Assembly (NCBI RefSeq): GCF_019279795.1
Contig: NC_056740.1
Span: forward strand, 232,224,297-232,288,296
Reading direction: 5' to 3'
From: Protopterus annectens
Taxonomy: Eukaryota; Chordata; Ceratodontiformes; Protopteridae
DNA: 64,000 bases
Shown here: piece by piece, positions 9,896 through 22,044 of the stretch
Position numbering within the stretch: the first letter of the stretch is position 1
Layout of the letters: every line of letters starts with the position of its first letter
Program-made: the position numbers and the translations under genes
Notes under the pieces: model-generated
Seen by the model: only the letters and a program-made list of their open reading frames with translations
The model's database searches: none
Told to the model about the DNA's origin: nothing

Positions 9896-12110
9896 AGTAT
9901 CAGAAAAGTACTATCAGTGCATAATTACTAACTCTGTTGCCTTTTTGTTATCCTCACCTCCTTCTTCATGCTATATTTGCTAAGATATGTTCTCTGCCTT
10001 TCCAATATTATCCTCATACCCCCCCCCTCTCTCTGCCTTTCTTATTCTCTTCATCTTCTCACTACAAATAAAAGGAAAATGTTCTCCTTGCTTCCTTACA
10101 TATCATGTTAACATTGCACAGTGCACATGTGCATATTATTTATTTACACTGGATTTATTTCCTGCATCAGTATGTTGTATTCCTGAATTTAATGTTTGTA
10201 ATACAATATTTCTCTTGTTAACAACTTGAATAATTTTATCAGTAGAGCTTTTCTGCATGGCTCCACTAAAAGTGTATTAATTCCAGATTACATTTTCTTA
10301 GTTAAGAAAGAGTGAGAGAAACAAATAAATAAGTATACATTTAAATCCCATCCACTCATGATATTTTTTCTGTGACAAATCGTAGATATTTTAGAGCAAT
10401 ATGGTATAAAAAACTCTGTAACCTGATAAGTTATCATAAGAAGAAAAGCAGTCAGACTGCTTTATCAGGTTGACACACAAGATTAAGGTTGACGTTCAAA
10501 TCTCCACACACAATACACTATATAAAAATGGCTTGAAATGACAGCTTGTCTTTCTGACTATTTCCCTTGTCTTACTGTTGTAAAATAATGTGTCTTGTAG
10601 AATGCATCTAGGACTGACTCACAAATGGTGTCTTTCATTTTTGTACTCCAAGTTTGTCTTGCTTTTTTTAATTTGAAAGCAGTAAATTGTGTTTTTTTTT
10701 TCTTTTTGGTTCACATTTTGCTGCCACCATGCCTGCTGACCATGTGACCCTCCACTGCATATAAGTGCTAGAGTGACAGTCATTTAGGCAGCCATTACGG
10801 GTGTTTTTCTTTTAAACTTAAGCCATAACAGATTTATTTGTGCATACCCTGCTAAGCACCTAAAGGAGGAGGACACAACAGATATACCATGGTAAAGTTA
10901 CTCATTTATGCAGGTAGAACATCAAAAAACAGCTCTGCCCACATTGTAAACAGACACCTGTTAAATCAGCCCTCCCAATTCCATCAGGATCCTTGGTGTA
11001 ATGTACACCATGGAGACACATGTCCCTCTCCCTTGATAAACCCTATTATTCTTCCCTCTTCCCATCTGGGTCCTCCATTGCCTATGCTACTAATCAAACC
11101 CTGGTCATCTGGGTTGTAGTCAGGGTTCCAGCCTTCTATGCCATGGAGCTGGCTTAAAATATGTTTAAGTTATAATAACTGAATGAGGTTGCTTTGTTGT
11201 ATAAATTATGATTCATTTGATTCAGTCCTTCTGTATTTCTACTACTACATGCATTCATTTACACTTCACTGGACGTACATGTGTTGCCAGCTGTGTAAGC
11301 CCAAAACCTTACTGGTATGCTTTTATACGGAGGGGATATCAGATCTTTACTATAGGAAGAGAGAAGCAAATACCCATTGCAGTGTGTAAACATAGTTCTA
11401 AGTTCTTAGTTTTTTCCAGTAGAGTGAGGAAGGGAAAAAGATTTAACCTGACATTGTTTGCAATAGTATCCCAGCTAAATATGAAAGGCCCAGCAAAGGT
11501 GCCCTGCTTACTTTTGTTTGAAACAGTGTTTACAATTCTTTTTAACAGCAGATCCAAACAATCTCTTTTCTTTAAGGTATGAATTTATCTGAATTTTTTG
11601 GCCAGATTACCCATCAGCAGTATAGTTACCATGGACTTGATTAACAGCCCAGATGACAGAGAAATAGCCAGTGGGAGGGGATTGACTACACATGCTTGTT
11701 TTTCTCGGGGGGGGGGGGGTTCCTATTGAAGACCAGCCTCTTCAGCAGGCAGGAAATGTGTGGTTTCAGTGAGATATCATTCATGGTCACAGTTACACTG
11801 TTGTGAGATAGATAGGAACACAGGCAAGACACGGACTAAGATCATTCTAACTATGCAAATACATTCTCTTTTTACTTTCTTAGCTATCCGGGCTTCTGCA
11901 AGGCATTGGCTAAGCTGTCTGTTTTTGGAAATGACAAGGATTCTCAGATTACTGTGGCTATGAATGACTGGAGAGATAGAAGTCATATTTAAGGCTTGTG
12001 TATCATACCTAGTATCCACAATGCTGCACTGGAAGAAAGTGAAGAACATCCCCATTAGAATGTCTAGGAGGAAATCATTTCCATGTTTTTCTGGAGTATC
12101 TCTTTCTGAG
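9896..12110. other. Unannotated DNA
   Basis: No gene was recognised. There is a 9-bp C-run followed by CT repeats at about 10,019-10,034 and a 13-bp G-run at about 11,708-11,720. The open frames at 11,183-11,582 overlap each other, lack domains and are judged chance. Confidence 0.45.
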
Positions 12111-12114
12111 AGGC

Positions 12115-14040
12115 ACTGGATATAAATGTGCATGGTTGAGGCTTGGGTATAAGTGTGCATGGTTGAAGCACTGGATGTAAATATGTATGGTTCAGGCACT
12201 GGATGTAAATGTGTATGATTGAGGCACTGGATGTAAATGTGCATGGCTGAGGCATCAGATATAAATGTGCATGGTTGAGGCCTGGATATAAATCTGCATG
12301 GTTGAGGCTTGGGTATACGTGTGCATGGTTGAAGCACTGAATGTAAATATGTATGGTTGAGGCACTGGATATAAATGTGTATGGTTGAGGCAATGCATGT
12401 AAATGTGCATGGTTGAGGAACTGGATATAAATGTGTGTGGTTGAGGCACTGGATGTAAATGTGCATGGTTGAGACTTGGGTATAAGTGTGCATGGTTGAA
12501 GCACTGGATATAAATGTGCATGGTCGAGGCACTGAAAATAAATGTGTATGGTTTAGGCACTGTATATAAATGTCTATAGCTGAGGCTTGGGTATGAGTGT
12601 GCATGGTTGAAGCACTGGATATAAATGTGTGTGGCTGAGGCACTGAAAATAAATGTCTATGGTTGAGGCACTGGATATAAATGTCTATAGTTGAGGCACT
12701 GGATGAATATGTGTATGGTTGAGGAAATGGATATAAATGTGTGTGGTTGAGGCACTGGATATAAATGTGTATGGTTCAAACACTGGATGTAAATGTGTGT
12801 AGCTGAGGCATTGAAAATAAATGTGTATGGTTGAGGCACTGGGTATAAATGTGTATGGTTCAGACACTGGATGTAAATGTGTGTGGCTGAAGCATTGAAA
12901 ATAAATGCGTATGGTTGAGGCACTGGATATAAATGTGTATAGTTGAGGCACTGGATGTATATGTGTATGGTTGAGGAACTGGATATAAATGTGTGTGGTT
13001 GAGGCACTGGATATAAATGTGTATGATTGAGGCACTGGATGTAAATGTGCATGGCTGAGGCACTGGATATAAACATGTGTGGTTGAAGCACTGGAAATAA
13101 ACGTGCATGGTTGAGGCACTGGATGTAAATGTGTATGGTTGAGGCACTGGATGTAAATGTGTATGGCTGAAGCACTGGATATAAATGTGTGTGGTTGAGG
13201 CACTGGATGTAAATGTGTATGATTGAGGCACTGGATGTAAATGTGCATGGCTGAGGCATTGGATATAAATGTGCGTGGTTGAGGCTTGGGTATAAGTGTG
13301 CATGGTTGAAGCACTGGATATAAATATGCATGGTTGAGGCACTGGACATAAATGTGCATGGTTGAGGCAATGGATGTAAATGTGCATGGCTGAGGAAATG
13401 CATATAAATGTGCGACGTTGAGGCACTGAATCTAAATGTGTATGGTTGAGGCATCGGATATAAATGTGCATGGCTGAGGACTGGATATAAATCTGCATGG
13501 CTGAGGCTTGGGTATAAGTGTGTATGGTTGAAGCAGTGGATATAAATGTGTATGGTTGCGGCACTGGATATAAATGTGCATGATTGAGGCAATTGATATA
13601 AATGTGCATGGTTGAGGCACTAGAAGTAAATGTGTATGGTCAAGGTACTGGATATAAATGTGTATGGTTGAAGCACTGGATATAAATGTGCATGGTTGAG
13701 GCCTGGGTATAAAAATGTACGGGTGAGGTTGAAGCACTGGATATAAATGTATATGGTTGAGGCACTGGAAATAAATGTGTGTGGTTGAAGCACTGGATGT
13801 AAATGTTTATGGTTGAGAAACTGGATATAAATGTGTGTGGTTGAGGCACTGGATGTAAATGTGTATGGTTGAGGCACTGGGTATAAATGTGTATGGTTCA
13901 GACACTGGATGTAAATGTGTGTAGCTAAGGCACTGAAAATAAATGTGTATGGTTAAGGAACTGGATATAAATGTGTATAGTTGAGGCACTGGATGTATAT
14001 GTGTATGGTTGAGGACATGGATATAAATGTGTATGGTTGA
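12115..14040. repeat. 28-bp-period minisatellite, about 68 units
   Basis: The unit is approximately GGCACTGGATATAAATGTGTAT plus GGTTGA (28 bp), repeated head to tail for about 1.9 kb. Variants differ at GTGTAT/GTGCAT, GATATA/GATGTA and GGTTGA/GGCTGA. A distinct variant 'gaggcttgggtataagtgtgcatggttgaagca' recurs near 12,145, 12,305, 12,475, 12,585, 13,285, 13,505 and 13,705, indicating higher-order amplification. Because 28 is not a multiple of 3 and the minus strand of the unit lacks stops in every frame, long overlapping minus-strand open frames (up to 311 codons) arise automatically. They are not supported as genes. Confidence 0.92.
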
Positions 14041-14078
14041 TTATCATCTACAAAGTATCACATATTGTGGCTAAAAAA

Positions 14079-14252
14079 GAAGCTATGTACTCACCATAAC
14101 ATTCCATGTGAGTTGTTTATCTCACCTTCATTCTTACAGATGGGTTCGGAGCTGATCCTCGGCTCTGAGTCGGCCTACTACAAAGCTCTAGGTTTACAGA
14201 CAGCTCAAGGCCAAGTCCCTATTCCATGATGCACCTAGAGTTACCTCAGATC
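14079..14252. repeat. DIRS inverted terminal repeat (3' end of element)
   Basis: Inverted relative to 20,375-20,525. Shared blocks include 'tcattcttacagatgggtt', 'gagtcggcctactacaaag', 'ggccaagtccctat' and 'catgatgcacctagag'. The outer edge (from 'gaagctatg', 14,079) is set by its match to the internal complementary region. Confidence 0.88.
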
Positions 14253-14388
14253 TTCTTTGCTGTGTATAATAATACCATGTGCCATTCTTATCAGTCTTTA
14301 GGAGAAAACCCTTAGAAAGATTGAGCAACCAGGATAAAACTAGTATCTCAGTCCTTAAAAAACCTTGGAGGGGGTAGGAGGGTGGGAA

Positions 14389-14493
14389 GTAAGAATGAAG
14401 GCGAGATGAACAACTCACATGGAACGTTATGGTGAGTACATAACTTCTTTATGTGAAGTTGTTCTATCTCGCTGTTCATTCTTACAGATGGGT
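14389..14493. repeat. DIRS internal complementary region (ICR)
   Basis: 14,389-14,447 is the complement of the outer left edge (14,079-14,140), and 14,448-14,493 is the complement of the outer right edge (about 20,485-20,525). The junction lies near 14,447/14,448. The block is itself a near-palindrome. This is the known DIRS template for joining the two ends into a circle. Confidence 0.88.
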
Positions 14494-14524
14494 AGCATCC
14501 CAAGCACCATCTTTCTCGGGTGGT

Positions 14525-15579
14525 TCACGGGAGTATGTTTTTCAGGACAGTAGACCCAAAGGAGGCCCTGCCCCTGGAGGCCTTGTCAAATTTGTAATGA
14601 GTGATAAAGGTACAAGGTCTTGACCAAGTGGCTGCTGCACAAATTTTGTCTATATGAAACCTAGCAGAAAAAGCAGAAGATGTGGACACTGCTCTGGTAG
14701 AATGATCCTTCATTTTGTGTTGTAAAGGCATAACAGCAGCTGAATAAGCAAATGTGATACAATCAGATGACCATTTAGACAGTGTTGTTATTGCCACTGG
14801 CATACCTCTCCTGGAATCTGAAAAGGAAATGAAAAGCTGTTCTGATTTTCTGAACTCTTTTGTTCTATCCAAGTAAAATCTGAGCTGTCTATGAACATCA
14901 AGCTTGTGCAGCATATACTCTTAAGTTGTTGGTGTGTTTGGGAAAGAACACTGGCAAATCTATAATCTAGTTAAGGTTAGTTTCAGTACAAACTTTGGGT
15001 AAAAATTAAGGATTTGTTCACAGGGACACTCTGTCAGCATGGAAAATCAAATAAGGAGGCTTTATGGACAAGGCCTGAAGCTCTGACACTCTACGGGCAG
15101 AAGGAATGGCTACTAAAAAAACAGTCTTCCATGACAAATATTTCAAATCGGAGGAGGAAGCTGGTCCTAAAAGTGGGAGAATAATGCGTGAAAGCATAAA
15201 ATTTAGATTCCATGGAGTATAAGGGGATTTCACAGGTGGTCTGAGATGAAAAGTCCCCTTTGAGAAAGGCTTTGGATAGTTTGTGTGACATTATGTTTAA
15301 TCCTTCAAAACCAAGGTGAAAATTAGAGATAGCAACAAGTTTAACCCAAACTGTTGCTGCTGCAGCCCCTTTATTGAAAAGCATTGTCAAGAACTCTAAT
15401 ATGGAGGCAATACGGGCTAGGTAGGGATCAATGTTATTTTGAGAAGCCCATATAGAAAATCTTTTCCATTTGCTAAGATACAGCTTCCTAGTAGTGGACT
15501 TATGAGAAGAAATCAGTATCTGCTGCATTTCATATGAGAGGTTATGGAACCTGGCTATGTTGGGAAATGGATCAGCCAA
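14525..15579 (-). pseudogene. DIRS tyrosine recombinase (YR), frameshifted
   Basis: The N-terminal part (15,579-15,091) begins near 'MADPFPNIARFHNLSYEMQQ'. It has a helical SAM-like region with 'TTRKLYLSKWKRFSIWA', typical of the YR core-binding domain. The next frame (15,233-15,018) carries 'VAIPSARRVSELQAL', the box A arginine motif. The third frame (14,914-14,525) carries 'DHSTRAVSTSSAF' (H-x-x-R box) and 'ATWSRPCTFITHY' with the catalytic tyrosine. All expected catalytic residues (R, H-x-x-R, W/H, Y) are still visible, but two frame changes split them. In DIRS elements this enzyme inserts the circular DNA intermediate. Confidence 0.85.
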
Positions 15580-15619
15580 GCTGTCAATTTCAGGACTGAA
15601 GAGAGGGATGAAGAGCCCA

Positions 15620-17849
15620 CTATGAATGCGTCAGAAGATCTGGAACTGGGTCCAGAATCCAAGGGTCTTCCAACTGATGAAGTCGAAGGAAGGGGAATCG
15701 AATATGACGAGGCCAATGAGGGGCTATTAGAATTATGGTCCTTCCCATGGCTTTTGCTTTCTGCAAAACTTTGGGTATAAAGGGAATCGGTGGGAATGCA
15801 TAGAGGAGACCCCGAGACCAATCGTGTACGAGTGCGTCCCTTAGGGCTTCTCCTGGAGGGGGAATCAGGGCAAAGTAGCTTCTGCATTTTGTGTTCATGT
15901 GGTTGGCAAAAAGGTCGCAGTAAGGCTGGCCCCACCTGCGGAAAATTCTCTCCGCTATCTCTTTCTTGAGGGACCACTCGTGAGGCAACAAAATTGCCCT
16001 GCTCAGTTTGTCTGCTATCCTGCTAGATTTCCCTGGGATGTGCGTTGCTAACAGAAAGTGCTGGGTGGATGCAGCCTACTGCCATACTCTTAGGGCCTCA
16101 CGACAAAGAGGATAGGACCTGGTTCCTCCTTGTTTGTTCAAGTACCAGACCACCGACATGTTGTCCGTCTGAATTGCAATTGTTCCCAGAGGAAGAGAGT
16201 CCTAGAAGTACTGCAACACCAAAAGTACCGCTCTCATCTCCAGGACATTGATATGCAGATGTGTCTCCTGTTCAGTCCATGTGCCTTGGGCTGTTCTTCC
16301 CTGAAAATGCCCCCCCACCCTATCAGAGAAGCGTCCATGGTCACTGTGGCTGCTGGTGGGGTAGGACAAAAGGGTCTACATTATGATATCGCATGCTCAG
16401 AAGAGTGAATGACACATAACTGACCCCATGTAAGCATAACATCAAAATTTCAGAACAGCGATTTTTTTCCAAAGGAAAAAAAATTGCTGTTCCGAAACAA
16501 ACAAAAAAACCCCTGTAAAACATTACATAATGTGGGGGGCTTTGCCCCCCCCCCACTTAGATATACCAACTCCGAGATCGCACTACAGTTCCAAAAAGGC
16601 AAAGTAGTGAAAGAGGCCAAACTAATTCTTTCCCAGGGAAAAAATTCACTGAAAAGCCGCTTCGCTATTTTGCTTTTTCGCGCTTTTCAGTTCGACAAAG
16701 ACACATTCGACAACCTGCATCTGTGACAACATAATAGGGAGACGGACAAAAGGATGACCTATCGTTACATGAAGAGAGGTCAACCACCACTGAAGATCCT
16801 TTTATGCATGTGTTTGTGATCATTATGAGATGAGACATTGGGACTCTTGGTAAGACCATTGAGTGAATAACAGCCATTGCAGAATCCGCATATGCATGTG
16901 ACCCAACAGTATCGCTAGTATTGCAGCTGCCATCATGCCTAACAAATTTTAGCACTTCTGATGCTGAAGCCTTGTCTTTGGATATGATATTGTGGAACTG
17001 CTGATGAAGTAGTAACACTCTTCCTGCTGGAAGTCTCAAAGTGGTGGTGATGGTGTCCAATTCTGCTTCGATAAATACAATATGTTGCAATGGCAACAAG
17101 GCAGATTTTTCTGAATTTATTGTAATGCCCAGCTGACTGAAGAGAGTAAGAGTGGTGTCCCAGGCTTGTATTAGCTGATGCCTGGTGGTGGTGGCATTGA
17201 GGAGCCAATCGTGTAAGTACGGAAACACCTGGAATCCTAAACGCCTCAGGTGAGCCGTGACCACTGCCATACATTTGGTGAACACTCGGGGGACTGTAGT
17301 GAGACCAAAGGGCAGGGCTCAAAACTGGTAATGACTGGCTCCCAGCTGGAAGTACAGATGATCCCTGGATGGTCTGACCATTTTTATATGATAGTATGCA
17401 TCCTGTAGATCTACTGAGCACATCCAGTTGTCTTTCCCTAAAAAGGGAAGTATCAGCTGAAGCGTGACCATCCGGAACTTCTCTTTCTTGAAAGATCTGA
17501 TTAGTCTGCTGAGGTCCAAAATAGGTCTCCAGTCCCCTGTCTTTTTTGTAACTAAAAAGAATCTTGAGTAAGTTCCGGATCCTGTCTGGTCTGCTGGGGC
17601 TGGTTGGATGACTCTTTTTCTTAGCAAGGTTTGGACCTCTACTGTTGCTTGTTCCCTGTAACTGGGTGGAACGTCTGGAATATTTGTTGTCAATGGAGGG
17701 GGAGTGGCGAAAGGAATGAAATATCCTCTGGAAATTATACTTTGTACCCAGTTGTCATTTGCTATTTTGAGCCAGGCATCTGGATACAAAGATAAGCGAC
17801 CCCCCGACTGCCTCCAGAGTAGGCCAGACGAGCCTCCTTCCAGGGTCAC
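15620..17849 (-). pseudogene. DIRS reverse transcriptase and RNase H, broken
   Basis: 17,849-17,319 encodes the RT fingers and palm: 'GGRLSLYPDAWLKIANDNWV', 'FFLVTKKTGDWRPILDLS' and 'SVDLQDAYYHI' (first catalytic Asp). The frame then shifts to 'VFPYLHDWLL', where the YxDD box reads Y-L-H-D, so the first of the paired aspartates is replaced by His. The RNase H region follows around 16,350-16,000, with 'DASLIGWGG', a later 'QTDN'-type block in another frame, and 'HIPGKSSRIADKLS' leading into 15,991-15,620 ('CDLFANHMNTKC'). A MITE at 16,437-16,735 separates RT from RNase H. The enzyme would copy the element's RNA; this copy is dead. Confidence 0.86.
16437..16735. mobile_element. MITE nested in the DIRS pol region
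   Basis: It disrupts the frame between RT and RNase H. It contains a tight hairpin (cagaacagcgattttttt / aaaaaaaattgctgttccg, about 16,452-16,497), a G/C hairpin 'ggggggctttgcccccc' and 'gagatcgcactacagttcc'. On the minus strand the last part matches the interior of the 4,782-5,049 MITE ('tgtagtgcgatct' then a G-run and palindromic C-run). Exact ends and target duplication could not be fixed. Confidence 0.65.
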
Positions 17850-17959
17850 TGGTAGGGCTTCTCAAGGAACTGGTCTCTGTCACCCTGGTTTTGCAGACCC
17901 CCTCTGCTGCAAGGGCAGCATCTTCCATTATTGCCCCCTCCTCTGCCCCTGGAGGGGGG

Positions 17960-19931
17960 TTCACCACGTGTGTCCTGAAAGGCTCCTTGGGCTTTTCAGA
18001 ACCACATCTTTTCTCCCCTTTGACCCTTGGAGTAGGGTCTGGTACGGGTGGAAAAATGGATTCTAATGGCAGAAAGAGTCTTTCCTTCCTGCTCACACCT
18101 GGTCAAAGTTTCCTTAACTCTGGGCCCGAAAAGGGATGAGCCATCAAAAGGGGTGTTGACAAAGGATGACTTAAAGGGCTCCACGAAGGAACTCCTAAGA
18201 GCAATTCCTGTACCCGCTGCCCTACTCTTTCCATCAGCTGCATATGAAATGAGAAGCATGGACAAGCTCACTATGGAACTGAGGGTAGCAAGCTGGGAGG
18301 CAACTTTGTCTGAAGCTCCTGCAGCTACTGTACCCTGAAGCATATCTCCAAGCTCTTTTAGGAGATCTCTTTGCACCCTCTTAAAATGAGTGAGATAGTT
18401 CAGTGAACACAAGGCAAAAGTCGCTGAACTATGTGTGCGCTTCCCGTATCTATCCATGATGCTAGAATCTCTGTTAGGAGGATGGATAGAGGAAGAAGTT
18501 TCTGACATTTCCTTTTTGGTGGCTGCCGCCACCACAATGGCATCAACTGGTACTCCCTTGGTAAGAAAAGACTTTTCCTGGGGAGCAGAAATAAATTTAT
18601 TAGGCCTCCTAGGGACAAGTTCCATGGTGTCTGGAGACTCCCACACCCTTTGTGAGACCAGCTCCATGAGTTCATTGAAGGGCGGAGACACCCAAGAGGT
18701 GGAGGGTTGAGACCCAAAAACCTTCAGGAGAACCGACTCATCTTTAGTCGGTATTGAATGTGAGAGACTCCTGTGGGGAGTCTAAATGCTTCCTCTTACA
18801 AATTCTCTTCCTGGGAACCTCATCAGTTTGAACATCTGGTGAGGTCTCAGAAGAGCAGGGGCCACCCAATGGGGCTTCCTGAGGCTCTGGGTCTCTACAC
18901 TTAGAAAAGATCTGTGAAGTAGAAGTGGACACAGATGCTTTTGGGGAGGAGGTAGCTGGACCTGAAGTCGTAGATGTCTTAGGAGACATAACTCTCCTCA
19001 TAGCTTCGAAGGCACCCCTGCTCTGATGAGAAGGGACAGCTGAATCCGAAGAAAGCACCAATCCCCACGGCACCGGCACAGTAGGCTCTGAACCAGAAGT
19101 GGGAGCTGAACTCATCCGACTCAAGGGCCCAAGAGGCAAAGTCGGAAATGACATGTCGGTCCGACTATCCTCCCCTGACCCGACAGGAGAGTGACGGCTC
19201 CCAGATTCCTCGTTCGGCGCTGAGGAAGTCCGAGTAAAAGGAACTGAAGGCACTGGAACAGGCACCGGCTCCAAATGCTCAACAATCCTCAGGTCCGACT
19301 CCTCTGGCTCCAAAGGACCGGTATGGCTCAGAGGAGGAAAAGAAGTCAATTGCATTATAGTTTTAGGCTCTGAAACCACCTGGGTCGGAGCCGACACAAA
19401 TTTAGCGAACGCCAGTGCCTTTAGCAACTTCTGCATCACACGATCCACATCCAAATTGGACAGGCTGATCAAAGATCGAGATGGATGAAAGTATTGACTG
19501 TAAAATAGGTGATTTTAGAACTTCGGACACCGGTTCCAGGACTGGGGACTGGCTCCAAAAAGACAAGATGTTTGGCTCTGATGGCTGTGGAGCCGACGTC
19601 GACTCTTTTTTAGATTTTTTTAACTTCCAAAAAAGAGGAGGAAGAAGTCTTGGAGGACTTTGAAGACTTACTAGAAGTACCCTGGTCACTAAAAGCTTCC
19701 CGAAACCTGAAACGATTGTTTAAGAAGTCCTCTATCTATAAGTTTTCTTTTTCATTCCTGGAGAACTCTGGAAGAAAAAGAATGACAAATGGAGCAGCTT
19801 TCCTGTAAATGCAAGGCTCCGAGGTAATACACACAATTAATATGACTATCTGTCACAGACATCTTCTGCCCACATTTTGGATGCTTTTTAAATCCTGACT
19901 TAGGATGCTTATCCTTATCCTGGTCAGCCAT
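17960..19931 (-). pseudogene. DIRS gag-like protein
   Basis: The likely start is the ATG at 19,931, giving 'MADQDKDKHPKSGFKKHPKCGQKMS' followed by a Cys/His cluster (C-x-x-C...H...C-x-x-C, about residues 19-50) typical of DIRS gag N-termini. The frame is interrupted after about 60 codons. It resumes in an acidic, Ser/Pro-rich stretch (19,689-18,744) and then a more conserved C-terminal part (18,691-17,996) with 'FVDRY..TFALCSLNYLTHFKR'-like helices. The product would package element RNA. No nuclease or protease motif was seen. It lies immediately upstream of the RT frame. Confidence 0.7.
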
Positions 19932-20088
19932 TATCAGTTATACATTATACAATAATCAACTACTGTACTTTAGGGAGAATAGCCACACCCAAAAAACTAG
20001 CAAAGTCAAACTGGTAAGCTAAATTACCTAAATAAGCCCCAAATAACAATTGGGCTAAATGACAACACACTAACTAGTCAAAAATTCA

Positions 20089-20112
20089 CACACACACACA
20101 CACACACACACT
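20089..20112. repeat. (CA)n microsatellite
   Basis: A perfect CA array of about 24 bp inside the 5' untranslated part of the DIRS element. Confidence 0.9.
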
Positions 20113-20374
20113 AAGTAACTGTTTAACTAGAAGTTATATAAAGATTTAAATACAGATTTAAAGGTGCACCAAAGGGAAGGATAATATTAAAGGCCTATAT
20201 AAAAAAGAGGCCAAAAAGAGAAGGAATATCTCTACTAACAACTATAAGGCTAACACTATTAAACACTATCAAAAACTAACTCTAAATATTATTTTTAGAA
20301 ATATTAGAACGTTAGAAAGAATTACACTGGCCCAAGCTGTGCAAGGAACCTCCGATCTATTGCAGTGGCAAACT

Positions 20375-20525
20375 AGATATGAGGTACCTCTAGGTGCATC
20401 ATGGGATAGGGACTTGGCCTCGAGCTGTTTGTAAACCTCGAACTTTGTAATAGGCCGACTCGGAGTCGAGAATCGGCTCCAAACCCATCTGTAAGAATGA
20501 ACGGTGAGATAGAACAACTTCACAT
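20375..20525. repeat. DIRS inverted terminal repeat (5' end of element)
   Basis: Inverted partner of 14,079-14,252. The outer end is placed at about 20,525, where the match to the internal complementary region stops ('caacttcacat'). Confidence 0.87.
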
Positions 20526-21278
20526 CATGAATTTGTATGAACAGAATAAGGTGGACAGAAGTGGCCTTAGAATCAATGGTTTCATCAGCCAGAAAAAAAT
20601 AGTGTGACAGGAAAAATCCCCTTTACATAAGTATGTTTGTGCAGTTATAATCAGTCAGATAATTAAGGTCTTATTCTGGTGGGTGTAGGTAAACTTGTAT
20701 AAGAAGCCATGGCATTGCTGAAAACTTCAGACCTTTTGGAAGTCCATATATATCATGCGCACCTTTTGGACATTGTCTGCGGCATATTGTCTAACAGAGA
20801 TGTGTAACCTAATAAGATTCCAAGGTAGAATATACAACAAATAAAGCAGTGCTGAAGAAGAAAGAGTAAGCTATGTAATACTAGATATATGTAAAGTGTG
20901 TCTTTAGGCAATGCTTTACATAGCTTGACCATTGTAGATGCTAATGATGGGCATATATTTATCAAAATCAACTCCATGACTCTTGTCTTACTGGAATGAT
21001 ATAAGAGTTTCAACTAGAATAGAAATAAGCTCTTTGAATGCTATAAACTGCATTCACTTGTGGACTAATGAGCCTAATGGTCTTGATCCACATAAACAGA
21101 TAGTATGGGTAGCAAATAACACACTTAAACATTATAAGGAGTGTCCCCTGAGCACCCACTGAGACATTACAGTTAGCACTGATATTACAAGTGTATGACA
21201 GAGATGCATTAAGCATTGGGATAATTTGGTCTCATCTGCCTGAGATTTGTTTATTCATTTATTTAACATTTGTTTACC
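20526..21278. other. Unannotated DNA
   Basis: No gene, repeat boundary or RNA gene could be supported between the DIRS element and the duplicated repeat that follows. Confidence 0.4.
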
Positions 21279-22043
21279 AAACACAAAAAGAAAAATCTAG
21301 CAAAGCTAGACTTCTAACTGTGTGATACCTTAAACCTCTTGCATCAGAGGCCTCATGGGATATATGCAAATCACATTTTAAGAATAACAGGTGTTTTAGC
21401 TAAATGGCAATTCTGAATGTCCATGACTTTTTCTTTTACTTTCATTTTTAAGTCTATTTATGGACAATTAAAGGCCATTAAAGCCAACCCCCTCTAGCTG
21501 TGGACATGCATGTTTCTGCCTTCTTATGACATCATCAGCAAAGCATAAGAGAATGTTTGACCATTGGAAACACAGGGTTTTCATACCCAGCTGATATCCA
21601 TAAACATTAGGGTGTCTACAAAATATCCCAACTAACAAACTAAAACAAAGAGTAAAAAGGTCACACAGATAACCAACTGGTTAAAAAACACAAAAAGAAA
21701 AATCTAACAAAGCTAGACTTCTGTGTGATACCTTAAACCTCTTGCATCAGAGGCCTCATGGGATATATGCAAATCACCGTTTAAGGATATCAGGTGTTTC
21801 AGCTAAATGGCAATTCTGAATGTCCATGACTTTTTCTTTTACTTTCATTTTTAAGTCTATTTATGGACAATTAAAGGCCATTAAAGCCAAACCCCTCTAG
21901 CTGTGGACATGCATGTTTCTGCTTTCTTATGACATTATCATCATGGGATATTTTGTAGATGCTCTAATGTTTATGGATATCAGCTGGGTATGACAACCCT
22001 GTGTTTCCAATGGTCAAACATTCCTCTTATGCTGTGCTAATGA
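21279..22043. repeat. Duplicated repeat A-B / A-B(inverted)
   Basis: Segment A (21,279-21,537) is repeated at 21,687-21,943 in the same orientation, with a period of 408 bp and high identity. Segment B (21,538-21,630) after the first A is present after the second A as its reverse complement (21,944-22,043; shared 'ctgatatccataaacatta' and 'catgggatattttgtaga'). The unit therefore looks like a foldback-type element, or an insertion with inverted ends that later duplicated. No coding capacity. Confidence 0.85.
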
Positions 22044-22044
22044 T

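Larger units (their letters stand above)
14079..20525 (-). mobile_element. DIRS-type tyrosine-recombinase retrotransposon
   Basis: About 6.45 kb on the minus strand in the DIRS order gag, RT, RNase H, tyrosine recombinase. The inverted terminal repeats are 14,079-14,252 and 20,375-20,525. An internal complementary region at 14,389-14,493 carries the complements of both outer ends fused together. No LTRs and no integrase were seen. DIRS elements replicate through a circular intermediate rebuilt using this internal region and insert by tyrosine recombinase, without target duplication. Frameshifts in RT and recombinase, a changed RT catalytic box and a nested MITE indicate an inactive but fairly complete copy. 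Confidence 0.9.

Noticed and set aside
11777..13989. Long minus-strand open frames (up to 311 codons) with His/Ile/Tyr-rich repeats
   Set aside because: They follow from a stop-free 28-bp tandem unit read in any frame and have no start context, splice signal or non-repeat domain.
12115..14040. Possible CRISPR array
   Set aside because: Units are contiguous, with no unique spacers of regular size, and the context is eukaryotic.
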